A DNA stretch of 64,000 nucleotides from Micromonospora humi (GCF_900090105.1 NZ_FMDM01000008.1:62001-126000), one strand, 5' to 3'. Shown: positions 19,341 to 28,071, counted from the stretch's first letter. Numbers and translations: made by a program. The notes: generated from the letters alone by a model not told the origin.

Positions 19341-22300
19341 GTGGATTACCGCGTGCTCGGACCGCTCGAGGTTCTGGCCGACGGCCGTCCCCTCGACCTC
19401 GGTGGTCACCGTCAGCAGATCGTTCTGGCCAGCCTCGTGCTGGAGGCGGGACGGGTGGTCCCGGTGGGCCGCCTGATGACCGCGATCTACGGCGAGCACC
19501 TGCCCAGCAGCGCCCGCGTCCAGGTGCAGATCTGCGTCTCCGCGCTGCGTCGGCTGCTCGCGTCCTCCGGCCGGGCCGACACCATCATCACCCGCAACCA
19601 GGGCTACGTACTCGACCCGACCGGCAGTCACATCGACCTCCGCGACTACGAACGGCTGCTCGCCGAGGCCCGGGAGGCGACCGGCGCGGGCCGTCGCGAC
19701 GACGCGGTCGGCCGCTACCGCGAGGCGCTCCGGCTGTGGCGCGGCGCGGCCCTGGAAGGCATCGACAGCCAGGTGCTGCGCTCCGCCGCCGACCGGTTCG
19801 CCGAGCGCCGGCTGACCGTCATCGAGGACTGCATCGAGCTGGAACTGGATCTGGGTCGGCACCGGGACGTGATCGCCGAGCTGACCGGCCTGGTGCTGGC
19901 CCATCCGTTGCGGGAGCGGCTGCGGGGGCAGCTCATGCTGGCGCTCTACCGCTCCGGGCGGCAGGCGGAGGCGCTCGACTCCTACCGGTTGGCCCGCCAG
20001 ACCCTGATCGACGAGCTGGGCCTGGAGCCGAGCGAGTGGCTGCAGCGCCTGGAGCGGTCGATCCACACCTCGGAGGCCGGCCTGGTCCTCCACCCCGGCC
20101 TGGACGGTCCGGCGGTGCTCGCCGTCGCCGAGCAGCTCGCCGACAGCGTGCTGCCGGCCGTCGTGCCGATCGAGGGCGCCGACCCGACGGCGGGCACCGA
20201 CGAGCCCGTCCTGCCGATCCTCGCCGTCGAGGACGACCCGCCGCCGGCACCCGCGCTGACCGCGGCCACACCCTGCATGCTGCCCACCGACATCGCCGAC
20301 TTCACCGGCCGGGCCCAGCAGGTCAACGACATCGAGGCGCGGCTGGCCCTGTCGGTGGAGAACCCGCGACAACTGGCGGTGCCGGTCATCGTCATCGCCG
20401 GCAAGCCCGGCATCGGGAAGACCACGCTCGGCGTGCACGTCTCGCACCGGCTGGCACCGCAGTATCCGGACGGGCAGCTCTTCGCCGACCTGCACGGCCG
20501 GGCGTCTCGGCTGGTCAGCCCGATGCAGATCCTGGAACGGTTCCTGCGGACCCTCGGCGTGCCCGGCGGCGTGCTGCCGGACGGGCTGGAGGAGCGCGCC
20601 GAGATGTACCGCGGGCTGCTCTCCGACCGCCGGGTCCTGATCGTGCTCGACAACGTCGGCAGCGAGAGCCAGGTCCTGCCGTTGCTGCCCGGCAACCCGC
20701 GGACCGCCGTCATCATCACCAGCCGCAGCCGGCTCGGCGGGCTGCCCGGCGCCACCCACGTCGACATCGACGTCTTCGGCGCCCGGCACTCCATCGAGCT
20801 GCTGTCCCGCATCGCCGGCGACAGCCGGGTGCACGCCGAGGCCGACGCCGCCGCCGACCTGGCGGAGCTGTGCGGGCAGCTCCCGCTCGCCCTGCGGATC
20901 GCGGGCGCCCGGCTGTCGGCGCGTCCGCACTGGACGCTGGAGCAGCTCGCCGGCCGCCTGGAGAACGAGTCGCGCCGCCTCGACGAGCTCAAGCACGGCG
21001 CGATGGGCATCCGGGCCAGCATCTCGATGACCTACGACAACATCAGCGAGGACGCGCGTCGGCTGTTCCGGCTGCTCGCCGTCCTGGACTGCCCGGTCTT
21101 CTCCGGCTGGATGGGCGCCGCGCTGCTCGACCGGTCGCTCGACGACGCGCAGGACCTGCTCGACGACCTCGCCGACGCCCAGCTCGTGGAGATCACCGGC
21201 GCGGAGTCGGGCCTGCACAGCCAATACCGTTTCCACGACCTGATAAGAGTCTTCGCCCGGGAGCGGCTCGCCGCCGAGGAGGCGGTCACCGAGCGCAACG
21301 CGGCGCTGGAGCGGGTGCTCGGCGCGCTGCTGTTCCTCGCCGAGGTGGCGCACCGGCAGCTGCACGGCAACGACAACCTGCAGGTCCACGGCGAGGCGAT
21401 GCGCTGGGAACTGCCGCCGCGCACCGCCGCCCGCCTGGTCCGGGAGCCGTTGAACTGGTTCGAGCGCGAGCGGCAGTCGCTGGTCGCCGCGGTGCGGCAG
21501 GCCGCGAAGATCGGCGCCGTCGAGCTGTGCTGGGACCTGGCCGTCACGGCGGTCACGCTCTTCGAGTCGCGGGTCTACCTCAACGACTGGCGGGACACGC
21601 ACCAGGTGGCGCTCGCCGCGGTCCGGCAGGCCGAGGACCGGCGCGGGCAGGCCGTCATCCTCTACTCCATCGGGTCCCTGGCGATCGTCGAGAAACGGTT
21701 CGCCGACGCGCGGCAGACTCTCGACGAGGCCGCCGAGCTGTTCCAGAGCGTGCACGACGCCCAGGGCGCGGCACTGGTCAGCCGCAACATCGCCTACCTG
21801 GAACGGATGGACGGCAACCTCGCCGAGGCGGCCCGACGGTACGAGCGGGCCCTGGCGGTGCTGCGCAACGGCGGTGACCTGGCCGCCGCGGCGTACGTGC
21901 TGCACAGCCTGGCGCAGGTCGAGCTGGAGCGGGGGGACGCCGACAGCGCCAAGGGCATGCTGCCGCAGGCGCTGGAGCTCAGCCGCCAGGCCGGCAGCCG
22001 GCGCATCGAGGCGCAGGTGCTGCACCGTCTCGGCGACGCGCACCTGCAGGCCGGGGAGCCGGCCGAGGCGGTGGCGGCGTTCGGTGAGGCGCTGGCCGCG
22101 GTGCACGACCTCGGCGATCCGATCGGTGAGGCGTACGCCCTGCACGGTCTCGGTCTGGCGCACCTGCGCGGCGGCGACTACACCGAGGCCGGCACCGCGC
22201 TGGCCAGCGCCCAGTCGCTGGCCAGCAGCAACGGTGAGCGGCTGGTCGAGGCGCGGATCGCGTTCAGCCTGGGCGAGCTGGCGCTGGCCTGCGGCAAGCC

Positions 22301-22454
22301 GCCACAGGCGGTGGTGCACCTGCACCGGGCGCTCGGCCTGTTCCGCAGCATCCAGGCGCCGGTCTTCGAGTCGCGGGTGCTGGCGATGCTCACCGAGGCG
22401 TACACCGCGGCGTCCGGTTCCGATCAGGTGGTCATCGACTCCAAGGCCTCCTGA
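19341..22454 (+). CDS. AfsR/SARP-family pathway regulator with NB-ARC and TPR domains
   Basis: A 1037-residue large SARP. The N-terminal OmpR-type winged-helix DNA-binding domain (about 1-90, starting MDYRVLGPLEVLADGRP) is followed by a bacterial transcriptional activation domain (about 95-245, with DELGLEPSEWLQRLE). An NB-ARC/STAND ATPase (about 300-620; Walker A GKPGIGKTTL near 352, then RVLIVLDNV) and C-terminal TPR repeats (about 660-1020) complete it. Such proteins activate antibiotic clusters by binding TCGA-type heptad repeats near the -35 region. The GTG start at 19341 is chosen because the conserved domain begins there and TAGGGGG precedes it. It probably acts on the operator at 22813-22841 and perhaps elsewhere in the cluster. 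Confidence 0.95.
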   Translation: MDYRVLGPLEVLADGRPLDLGGHRQQIVLASLVLEAGRVVPVGRLMTAIYGEHLPSSARVQVQICVSALRRLLASSGRADTIITRNQGYVLDPTGSHIDLRDYERLLAEAREATGAGRRDDAVGRYREALRLWRGAALEGIDSQVLRSAADRFAERRLTVIEDCIELELDLGRHRDVIAELTGLVLAHPLRERLRGQLMLALYRSGRQAEALDSYRLARQTLIDELGLEPSEWLQRLERSIHTSEAGLVLHPGLDGPAVLAVAEQLADSVLPAVVPIEGADPTAGTDEPVLPILAVEDDPPPAPALTAATPCMLPTDIADFTGRAQQVNDIEARLALSVENPRQLAVPVIVIAGKPGIGKTTLGVHVSHRLAPQYPDGQLFADLHGRASRLVSPMQILERFLRTLGVPGGVLPDGLEERAEMYRGLLSDRRVLIVLDNVGSESQVLPLLPGNPRTAVIITSRSRLGGLPGATHVDIDVFGARHSIELLSRIAGDSRVHAEADAAADLAELCGQLPLALRIAGARLSARPHWTLEQLAGRLENESRRLDELKHGAMGIRASISMTYDNISEDARRLFRLLAVLDCPVFSGWMGAALLDRSLDDAQDLLDDLADAQLVEITGAESGLHSQYRFHDLIRVFARERLAAEEAVTERNAALERVLGALLFLAEVAHRQLHGNDNLQVHGEAMRWELPPRTAARLVREPLNWFERERQSLVAAVRQAAKIGAVELCWDLAVTAVTLFESRVYLNDWRDTHQVALAAVRQAEDRRGQAVILYSIGSLAIVEKRFADARQTLDEAAELFQSVHDAQGAALVSRNIAYLERMDGNLAEAARRYERALAVLRNGGDLAAAAYVLHSLAQVELERGDADSAKGMLPQALELSRQAGSRRIEAQVLHRLGDAHLQAGEPAEAVAAFGEALAAVHDLGDPIGEAYALHGLGLAHLRGGDYTEAGTALASAQSLASSNGERLVEARIAFSLGELALACGKPPQAVVHLHRALGLFRSIQAPVFESRVLAMLTEAYTAASGSDQVVIDSKAS

Positions 22455-22470
22455 GGCCCCGCAGACAGCA

Positions 22471-22500
22471 GCGCCGTCACCGGGGGAGCGGCGACGGCGC
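22471..22500. terminator. Hairpin between the SARP gene and the convergent peptide gene
   Basis: Arms GCGCCGTC (22471-22478) and GACGGCGC (22493-22500), 14-nt loop, 17 bp after the SARP stop and 18 bp beyond the stop of the small minus-strand gene. Probably a shared terminator without a T tract. Confidence 0.55.
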
Positions 22501-22517
22501 GGTGAGCTTCTGGCGGG

Positions 22518-22682
22518 TCAGCCCCAGGGCCAGTTCCCGGTCGTCACGATCGGGGCGGAGGCCGGCGGATTCGGGACTGTCTCGTCGGCGCTGGCCGGAT
22601 TCACCGCACCGAGGGCGAAGCCGGCACCGGCGACGGCGGCGACGAAGATGCGGGCGATGGTGCGGATGTTGAAAAATCGCAT
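22518..22682 (-). CDS. Small exported peptide, 54 residues
   Basis: A short gene not previously named to my knowledge. It begins MRFFNIRTIARIFVAAVAGA, a basic N-terminus followed by a hydrophobic core. It then has a typical signal-peptidase site after NPASA, leaving a Pro-rich mature peptide of about 22 residues that starts DETVPNPP and ends TTGNWPWG. GGAGACAGG lies upstream of the ATG as ribosome-binding site. The gene is convergent with the SARP gene and divergent from the transthyretin-fold gene. The coding call rests on the complete signal peptide, the RBS and the clean stop at TGA. Function is unknown; a secreted signal or cluster-associated peptide is a guess. Confidence 0.72.
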   Translation of the reverse strand: MRFFNIRTIARIFVAAVAGAGFALGAVNPASADETVPNPPASAPIVTTGNWPWG

Positions 22683-22765
22683 GGAATCCTGTCTCCTCAG
22701 ACTTGCTTCCGACTTGCGCCGGTTGCGGCTTCGATGAAAACCACGCTATGGAACCGCGCCATCGA

Positions 22766-22789
22766 CTTCTTATCGATGTGTTTAAGAAG
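22766..22789. promoter_or_regulatory. Inverted repeat, candidate operator
   Basis: CTTCTTA (22766-22772) and TAAGAAG (22783-22789) with a 10-bp spacer, in an unusually AT-rich patch between the exported peptide gene and the transthyretin-fold gene. It lies 84 bp upstream of the peptide start. Confidence 0.45.
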
Positions 22790-22812
22790 CGCTCCGACCG
22801 CTTCCGGGGCGG

Positions 22813-22841
22813 TCGATAGCGTCTCGAATGCCGGTCGATAA
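22813..22841 (+). promoter_or_regulatory. SARP-type operator: three TCGA heptads at 11-bp phasing
   Basis: TCGATAG (22813-22819), TCGAATG (22824-22830) and TCGATAA (22835-22841) repeat at exactly 11 bp, one helical turn, on the coding strand. They lie 65-93 bp before the start of the transthyretin-fold gene. SARP activators are known to bind such heptameric direct repeats (TCGAnnn) with 11-bp spacing a short distance before the -10. GATGAT at 22852-22857 is a possible -10. The SARP gene ends only 360 bp away. Confidence 0.65.
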
Positions 22842-22905
22842 CGGCGGTGCCGATGATGACGCCACGGGCGCCCGCGTCGTGGATCGAAAATTAGGTGAGT
22901 AGTCG

Positions 22906-23244
22906 ATGAGTGTCTCTGCGCAAGCGTTGGATGTCGTCTACGGACGCTCGGCGGCCGGAGTCCGGGCCCGGCTGGAAAGGCCGAGCGGGGAAAGTTGGCG
23001 AACCGTCTCGCAGGCGGAGACCGACAGTGACGGTCAGATCCTCGACTGGCTGGACGACGACTTCGAGCAGGGCGCGTACCGCATCGTCTTCGACAGCGAC
23101 TCGTACTTCGCCAGCCTCGGGATCAGCGCCGCCTATCCGGAGGTCGCCGTGGTGTTCCGGGTGCAGGACGAGACCGACACCTGCCAGATCCAGGTCCTGC
23201 TCGCACCCTATTCCTATTCGATGTTCTTCGGCAGCCGGGTCTGA
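22906..23244 (+). CDS. Transthyretin-fold protein related to 5-hydroxyisourate hydrolase, catalytic His residues lost
   Basis: A 112-residue protein that follows the HIU hydrolase/transthyretin pattern from end to end: ALDVVYGRSAAGVRARLE, then YRIVFDSDSYF, then YPEVAVVFRVQD, then the ending LLAPYSYSMFFGS. The two catalytic His of HIU hydrolases are Gln here (Gln6 in AQAL for VHIL, Gln94 in CQIQ for YHVP), and the terminal YRGS reads FFGS. The Arg of the active site (Arg59) remains. It is therefore unlikely to hydrolyse 5-hydroxyisourate, and no purine genes are nearby. It sits behind the SARP-type operator and 26 bp before leuA. A role in polyketide tailoring or ligand binding is speculation. 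Confidence 0.8.
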   Translation: MSVSAQALDVVYGRSAAGVRARLERPSGESWRTVSQAETDSDGQILDWLDDDFEQGAYRIVFDSDSYFASLGISAAYPEVAVVFRVQDETDTCQIQVLLAPYSYSMFFGSRV

Positions 23245-23270
23245 GCCGGTGCTCCGGAGGGAGGAGGAAC

Positions 23271-24998
23271 GTGGTGAACCCCTTTCGACGTGCGGTGCGG
23301 CGGTACCGGTCACCGGCCGTGGTCCCGCTGACGGAGCGCGCGTGGCCCGGCCGGCGCATCACCTCGGCCCCGAGGTGGCTCTCCACCGACCTGCGTGACG
23401 GCAACCAGTCACTGGTCAACCCGATGAGCCCCGACCGTAAGCTGGTCATGTTCCGGCTGCTCACCGAGATGGGCTACCGGGAGATCGAGGTCGGCTTCCC
23501 GGTGGCCAGCCAGGACGACCACGACTTCCTGCGTACGCTCATCGAGCGGGACCTGGTGCCGGACGACGTCACCATCTCGGTGCTCGTGCAGGCCCGCGAC
23601 GACCTGATCCGCCGGACGGTGGAGAGTCTCGCCGGCGCCCGCCGCGCCACCGTCCACCTCTACAATGCCACGTCCCCGCAGTTCCGGCAGGTCGTGTTCG
23701 GCATGGACCGGGCCGAGTGCAAGGAACTCGCGGTGCAGGGCACCCGGCTGTTCATGAAGTACGCCGACCGCACCCTGACCGGTTGCGACCTCGGCTTCCA
23801 GTACTCCCAGGAGTTGTTCAACGACACCGAGCTGGATTTCTCGCTGGAGGTGTGCGAGGCGGTGATGGACGTCTGGCAGCCCGAGGCGGGCCGGCCCATC
23901 ATCCTGAACTTCCCGACCACGGTCGAGCGGACCACGCCGAACGTCTTCGCCGACCAGATCGAGTGGATGGGCCGCCGGCTGAGCCGCCGCGAGCACCTCT
24001 GCCTGTCGGTGCACCCGCACAACGACCGGGGCACCGGCGTCGCCACCGCCGAGCTGGCGATGCTGGCCGGCGCCGAGCGGGTCGAGGGTTGCCTGTTCGG
24101 CAACGGCGAGCGGGCCGGCAACGTCGACCTGGTCACCCTCGGGCTCAACATGTTCAGCCAGGGCGTCGACCCGGGCGTCGACTTCTCCGACCTGAACCGG
24201 GTGCGGCGCACCGTGGAGCACTGCACCGAACTGCCGGTGCACCCGCGCCACCCGTACGGCGGCGACCTCGTCTACACCGCCTTCTCCGGATCGCACCAGG
24301 ACGCCATCAAGAAGGGCTTCGACGAGCAGAAGCGGGTCGCCGCCGCGGCCGGGGTGCCGGTCGCCGAGACGCGCTGGGAGATCCCGTACCTGCCGGTCGA
24401 CCCGGCGGACGTGGGCCGCACCTACGAGACCGTCGTGCGGATCAACAGCCAGTCGGGCAAGGGCGGGGTGGCCTACGTGGTCAGCTCCCTGCTCGGTCTC
24501 CACCTGCCCCGCGACCTGCAGGTGGAGTTCGCCGCGCTGGTGCAGGCGCGCGCCGACGCGGAGGGCGGCGAGGTCGCCCCGGACCGGATCGCCGACCTGT
24601 TCCGGTCCGAGTACGTCTCGCGTCCGCTGGTCTCGGTGCCGCTGCCGCTGCCCGCCGCGGTGCCCGCCTACCTGCACGTCGACGGCGCGGCCTTCGAGGT
24701 GGGCGCGGCCCGGGCGGACCAGATCGAGCAGGTACGGGACCGCCTGGTGCCGTGGGGCATCGACGTCCACGCCGTGCACCGCACCGGCACGGCGCTCACC
24801 GGTTGCGGCGGGCTCGCCGTCTACGCCGAGCTGCGCGTCGGCGACCAGGTGCTGTGGGGCGTCGGCGTCGACGCCGACCTGGAGGCCGCCGTCTCGGCCG
24901 CCGTCCGGTCCGCGGCGGCCCGGCTGAACCGTACGACGGCCCCGCCCGCGCCGGAGTCCCTGCCGCTCGGGCCGCCCCGCCTCGCCCGCGTGGTCTGA
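23271..24998 (+). CDS. leuA: 2-isopropylmalate synthase homologue
   Basis: A 575-residue LeuA of the long actinobacterial type: an N-terminal HMGL-like TIM barrel with DLRDGNQ and VHPHNDRGTG metal/catalytic motifs and LFGNGERAGN, then linkers and a C-terminal regulatory domain (from about 430). It condenses acetyl-CoA with 2-oxoisovalerate, or a related 2-oxo acid. GGAGGAGG precedes the GTG start. It follows the transthyretin-fold gene in one operon behind a SARP-type operator, which suggests a cluster role such as building a branched starter or extender. It could also be the strain's only housekeeping leuA; the window cannot decide. Confidence 0.93.
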   Translation: MVNPFRRAVRRYRSPAVVPLTERAWPGRRITSAPRWLSTDLRDGNQSLVNPMSPDRKLVMFRLLTEMGYREIEVGFPVASQDDHDFLRTLIERDLVPDDVTISVLVQARDDLIRRTVESLAGARRATVHLYNATSPQFRQVVFGMDRAECKELAVQGTRLFMKYADRTLTGCDLGFQYSQELFNDTELDFSLEVCEAVMDVWQPEAGRPIILNFPTTVERTTPNVFADQIEWMGRRLSRREHLCLSVHPHNDRGTGVATAELAMLAGAERVEGCLFGNGERAGNVDLVTLGLNMFSQGVDPGVDFSDLNRVRRTVEHCTELPVHPRHPYGGDLVYTAFSGSHQDAIKKGFDEQKRVAAAAGVPVAETRWEIPYLPVDPADVGRTYETVVRINSQSGKGGVAYVVSSLLGLHLPRDLQVEFAALVQARADAEGGEVAPDRIADLFRSEYVSRPLVSVPLPLPAAVPAYLHVDGAAFEVGAARADQIEQVRDRLVPWGIDVHAVHRTGTALTGCGGLAVYAELRVGDQVLWGVGVDADLEAAVSAAVRSAAARLNRTTAPPAPESLPLGPPRLARVV

Positions 24999-25015
24999 AC
25001 GCCGCGTCCTCCGCC

Positions 25016-25043
25016 GGGTCGCCGTCCACGTGGGCGGCGACCC
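25016..25043 (+). terminator. Hairpin after leuA
   Basis: Arms GGGTCGCCG (25016-25024) and CGGCGACCC (25035-25043), with further inner pairing through CCACGTGG, 17 bp after the leuA stop. A strong GC stem without a T tract. Confidence 0.65.
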
Positions 25044-25219
25044 GGTCGCCGTTTCCGGGGGCGGCCCCTACCGATAGCCGGGGGATAACCGAACGACAGT
25101 GGTCGACCGTAGCGTCACCACCAGGCAGAGCGGCCGGGTTGGACGCCACACGGGGGTTCCTGAGATGCCGCTGGAGCGCGCCACCCACGGCGCCCCTCGC
25201 ACTGAAGGAAGTGAAGAAG

Positions 25220-28003
25220 ATGGGTTTGGTGGAACGTACCGAGGCGATCGAGACACTGGACGGCCTGTTGGCCGCCTCCGTCGCCGGAAAGGGTCGGGTC
25301 GCCGTCGTCACGGGACCGGTGGCGACCGGCCGGACCGAGCTGCTGAACACGTTCGCCGACCGCGTCGTGGACCTCAACGGACTGGCCATCACCGCCACCG
25401 GGTCGCGGTCCGAGCAGGACCTGCCGCTCGGCGTGATGAGTCAGCTGCTGCTGGACGCCCCGCTGGTCGACGAGGAGCGGCGGCGGGCGATGAACCTCCT
25501 CTACGAGGGCGCGCAGACCCTCACCCACGGCGACGGCGGCACGCACCGCCTCGACCCGCAGATCGTGCATTCGCTCTGCACGGTGCTGCTCGAGCTGTCC
25601 CGGCGCTATCCGCTGGTCGTCGTGGTCGACGACCTGGACCGGGCCGACCACGCGTCGCTGGTCTGCCTGTCGTATCTGGCCCGACGGGTGCGGTTCGCGT
25701 CGATGCTGGCGCTGTTCAGCCACTCCGGGCACCGGCGCTCGGGCACCCCGGTGCTCGACGTGGACGGCCTCGCCCGGCCGCCGCACGGCGCGCACATCGT
25801 GCTGGCCACCCTCTCCGCGGAGGGCGTCCGGGAGATGGCGGCCGAGGCGCTCGACGAGGACGACGCCACGCGGCTCGCCCCCCGCTGGCACCAGATCAGC
25901 GGCGGCAACCCGCTGCTGGTCGGCGGCCTGGTCGAGGACCACCGGCAGGCGCTCGCCGACGGCGTCGCGCCGGGCGGCGAGCCGGTGCCGGGCGGCCAGT
26001 ACGCCGAGGCCGTGGTCTCCTGCCTGCGCCGCACCGAGGAACGCATGCAGCGGGTCGCCCAGGCGCTGGCGATCCTGCCGGACGCCGCTTCGCTGGACAA
26101 GCTGACCGGTCTGGAGCCGGCGCAGGTCGCCCAGGCGGTCCGCGCGCTGACCGCCGCCGGCCTGCTGCACCGGGGCGACTACCGGCACCCGGTGGCCCGC
26201 GAGGCGGTCCTGGCCCAGCTCGACGACGGCGAGCGGGTCGCGCTGCACCGGCGGGCGGCGGAGATCGCCTACCACGAGGGCGCCGTCAGCCAGGTGGTCG
26301 CCGAGCACCTGCTGCGCGCCGGTCAGGCCGACGACCCCTGGGTGGTGCCGGTCCTCGAGGACGCGGCCCGGCAGGCGCTGCGCGCCGGTCGGGTGGACGC
26401 CGCCGTCGACTACCTCCGGCTCGCCTGGCAGACGTGCGCCGACGACCGGCACCGCGCCAAGATCATGACGACCATGATGCGGGCCGGCTGGCGGATCAAC
26501 CCGAGCATGTCCACCGGCTACCTGCCCGAACTCACCGCGGCGATGCAGAACGGCTTCCTGCGCAGCGGCGACGCGTTGGTGCTCACCAAGGCGCTGCTCT
26601 GGAACGGCCAGTTCGCCGACGCCCGGTCGGTCTTCGAGCAGCTCAACGCCTCGGCCGACGAGCACGACCAGGAAACCCTCACGGAGCTGGCGATCGCCCG
26701 GCCACTGCTGCGGTCCACCTATCCGTCGTTCTTCCCGATGCTGCGCCCGCAGGCGCCGCTCGCTCCCACCCCGATCCCGACCGTGTCCGCCGGGCACCGC
26801 CTGGAGGCGGCCAGCGCGCTGGCCACCGTGCTCACCCGCGGGCCGTCCGAGCCGCTCGCCGCGGGCGTGGAGCGCATCCTGCACAACTCCCGGCTCGACG
26901 AGATGAGCCTGGACACCGTGGAGAGCGCGCTGTTCGCGCTCACCTACAGCGGCCACGCGGACCGGGCCGTGCCGTGGTGCGACACCTTCGTCGAGGAGGC
27001 CGGCGCCCGGCAGGCGCCCAGCCGGCTCGCCCGGCTGGCCGCGATCCGGGCCGAGATCTCGCTGCGCCTGGGCGAGCTGCCCGCCGCGGTCCGGCACGCC
27101 CGCCTGGCGCTGGAGAGCATGCCGCCGAGCAGTTGGGGCGTCGCGGTCGGGGGCCCGCTCGCGGCGCTGATCACCGCGGCCACCGCGATGGGCGACTACG
27201 ACCTGGTGCGCGAGCAGCTCGACCAGCCGGTGGCCGAGGAGATGTTCCAGACCCGGTACGGCATGCACTACCTGCACGCCCGCGGTCGTTACAGCCTGGC
27301 GATCGGCCAGCTTCCGTTCGCGTTGCGCGACTTCGAGCAGTGCGGTGAGCTGGCCGCCCGGTGGAAGCTCGACGTCCCCGGCCTGATCCCGTGGCGCACC
27401 GACGCCGCCGAGGCGCTGCTGCGGATGGGCCGCCCGGGCCCGGCCCGCAAGCTCGTCGACGAGCAGCTCGCCCGCTGCGGCAAGGACGCGCCCCGGGTGC
27501 ACGGGATGGCGATGCGCCTGCTCGCCGCGACCAGTGAGCTGCGGCACCGTCCGATGTTCCTGCGCCAGGCCGTCGATCTGCAGACCGCCGGCGGCGACGA
27601 GTACGAGCTGGCCCGCGCCCTGGCCGATCTCACCGAGGCCTACCACGTGCTCGGGGAGTCCCGCCGCGCCGGCATGATCGCCCGCCGGGCCCGCGCGCTG
27701 GCCGACAAGGCCCAGGCCCAGCCGCTGCTCAAGATGCTCACCCGGGGCGGGAACTGGGACGAGTCCGAGTCGGTCGCCCAGCCGCTGAACGCGGCCGGTG
27801 GCGCCGCCATGCTCAGCGACGCCGAGCACCGGGTCGCGGCCCTCGCCGCGGAGGGGTACACCAACCGCGAGATCTCGATGAAGCTCTACATCACCATCAG
27901 CACCGTCGAGCAGCACCTCACCCGTACCTATCGCAAGCTGAACGTGACCCGCCGCACCGACCTGCCGGCCAACCTCAACCTCGACTTCTCCGTCGCGGGC
28001 TGA
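25220..28003 (+). CDS. LAL-family LuxR-type transcriptional regulator
   Basis: A 927-residue large ATP-binding LuxR-family regulator. The N-terminal AAA/P-loop domain has GPVATGRT (residues 31-38; the usual Walker Lys is Arg) and Walker B VVVVDDLDRAD near 131-140. A long helical TPR-like middle follows. The C-terminal LuxR HTH is at about 864-923 (LSDAEHRVAALAAEGYTNRE, then STVEQHLTRTYRKLNVTRR). The frame is open far upstream through leuA, but the family N-terminus and AAGGAAG eight bases before ATG 25220 fix the start. LAL proteins are usual cluster-situated activators. It is probably transcribed on its own after the hairpin at 25016. Confidence 0.93.
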   Translation: MGLVERTEAIETLDGLLAASVAGKGRVAVVTGPVATGRTELLNTFADRVVDLNGLAITATGSRSEQDLPLGVMSQLLLDAPLVDEERRRAMNLLYEGAQTLTHGDGGTHRLDPQIVHSLCTVLLELSRRYPLVVVVDDLDRADHASLVCLSYLARRVRFASMLALFSHSGHRRSGTPVLDVDGLARPPHGAHIVLATLSAEGVREMAAEALDEDDATRLAPRWHQISGGNPLLVGGLVEDHRQALADGVAPGGEPVPGGQYAEAVVSCLRRTEERMQRVAQALAILPDAASLDKLTGLEPAQVAQAVRALTAAGLLHRGDYRHPVAREAVLAQLDDGERVALHRRAAEIAYHEGAVSQVVAEHLLRAGQADDPWVVPVLEDAARQALRAGRVDAAVDYLRLAWQTCADDRHRAKIMTTMMRAGWRINPSMSTGYLPELTAAMQNGFLRSGDALVLTKALLWNGQFADARSVFEQLNASADEHDQETLTELAIARPLLRSTYPSFFPMLRPQAPLAPTPIPTVSAGHRLEAASALATVLTRGPSEPLAAGVERILHNSRLDEMSLDTVESALFALTYSGHADRAVPWCDTFVEEAGARQAPSRLARLAAIRAEISLRLGELPAAVRHARLALESMPPSSWGVAVGGPLAALITAATAMGDYDLVREQLDQPVAEEMFQTRYGMHYLHARGRYSLAIGQLPFALRDFEQCGELAARWKLDVPGLIPWRTDAAEALLRMGRPGPARKLVDEQLARCGKDAPRVHGMAMRLLAATSELRHRPMFLRQAVDLQTAGGDEYELARALADLTEAYHVLGESRRAGMIARRARALADKAQAQPLLKMLTRGGNWDESESVAQPLNAAGGAAMLSDAEHRVAALAAEGYTNREISMKLYITISTVEQHLTRTYRKLNVTRRTDLPANLNLDFSVAG

Positions 28004-28019
28004 ACCGCGCGCACCACGA

Positions 28020-28051
28020 CGACGGCCGCGCCCGGAGGGGCGCGGCCGTCG
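28020..28051. terminator. Hairpin terminator between LAL and PPTase genes
   Basis: Perfect 14-bp GC stem, arms 28020-28033 and 28038-28051 (GACGGCCGCGCCC core), 4-nt loop GGAG. It lies 17 bp after the LAL stop and 21 bp beyond the convergent PPTase stop. Confidence 0.85.
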
Positions 28052-28071
28052 CGGTGTTCGGCGGTGGTGGC

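Noticed and set aside
22906..23244. Annotation as a functional 5-hydroxyisourate hydrolase (uraH)
   Set aside because: Both catalytic His are Gln and the YRGS ending is changed; no urate genes are nearby.
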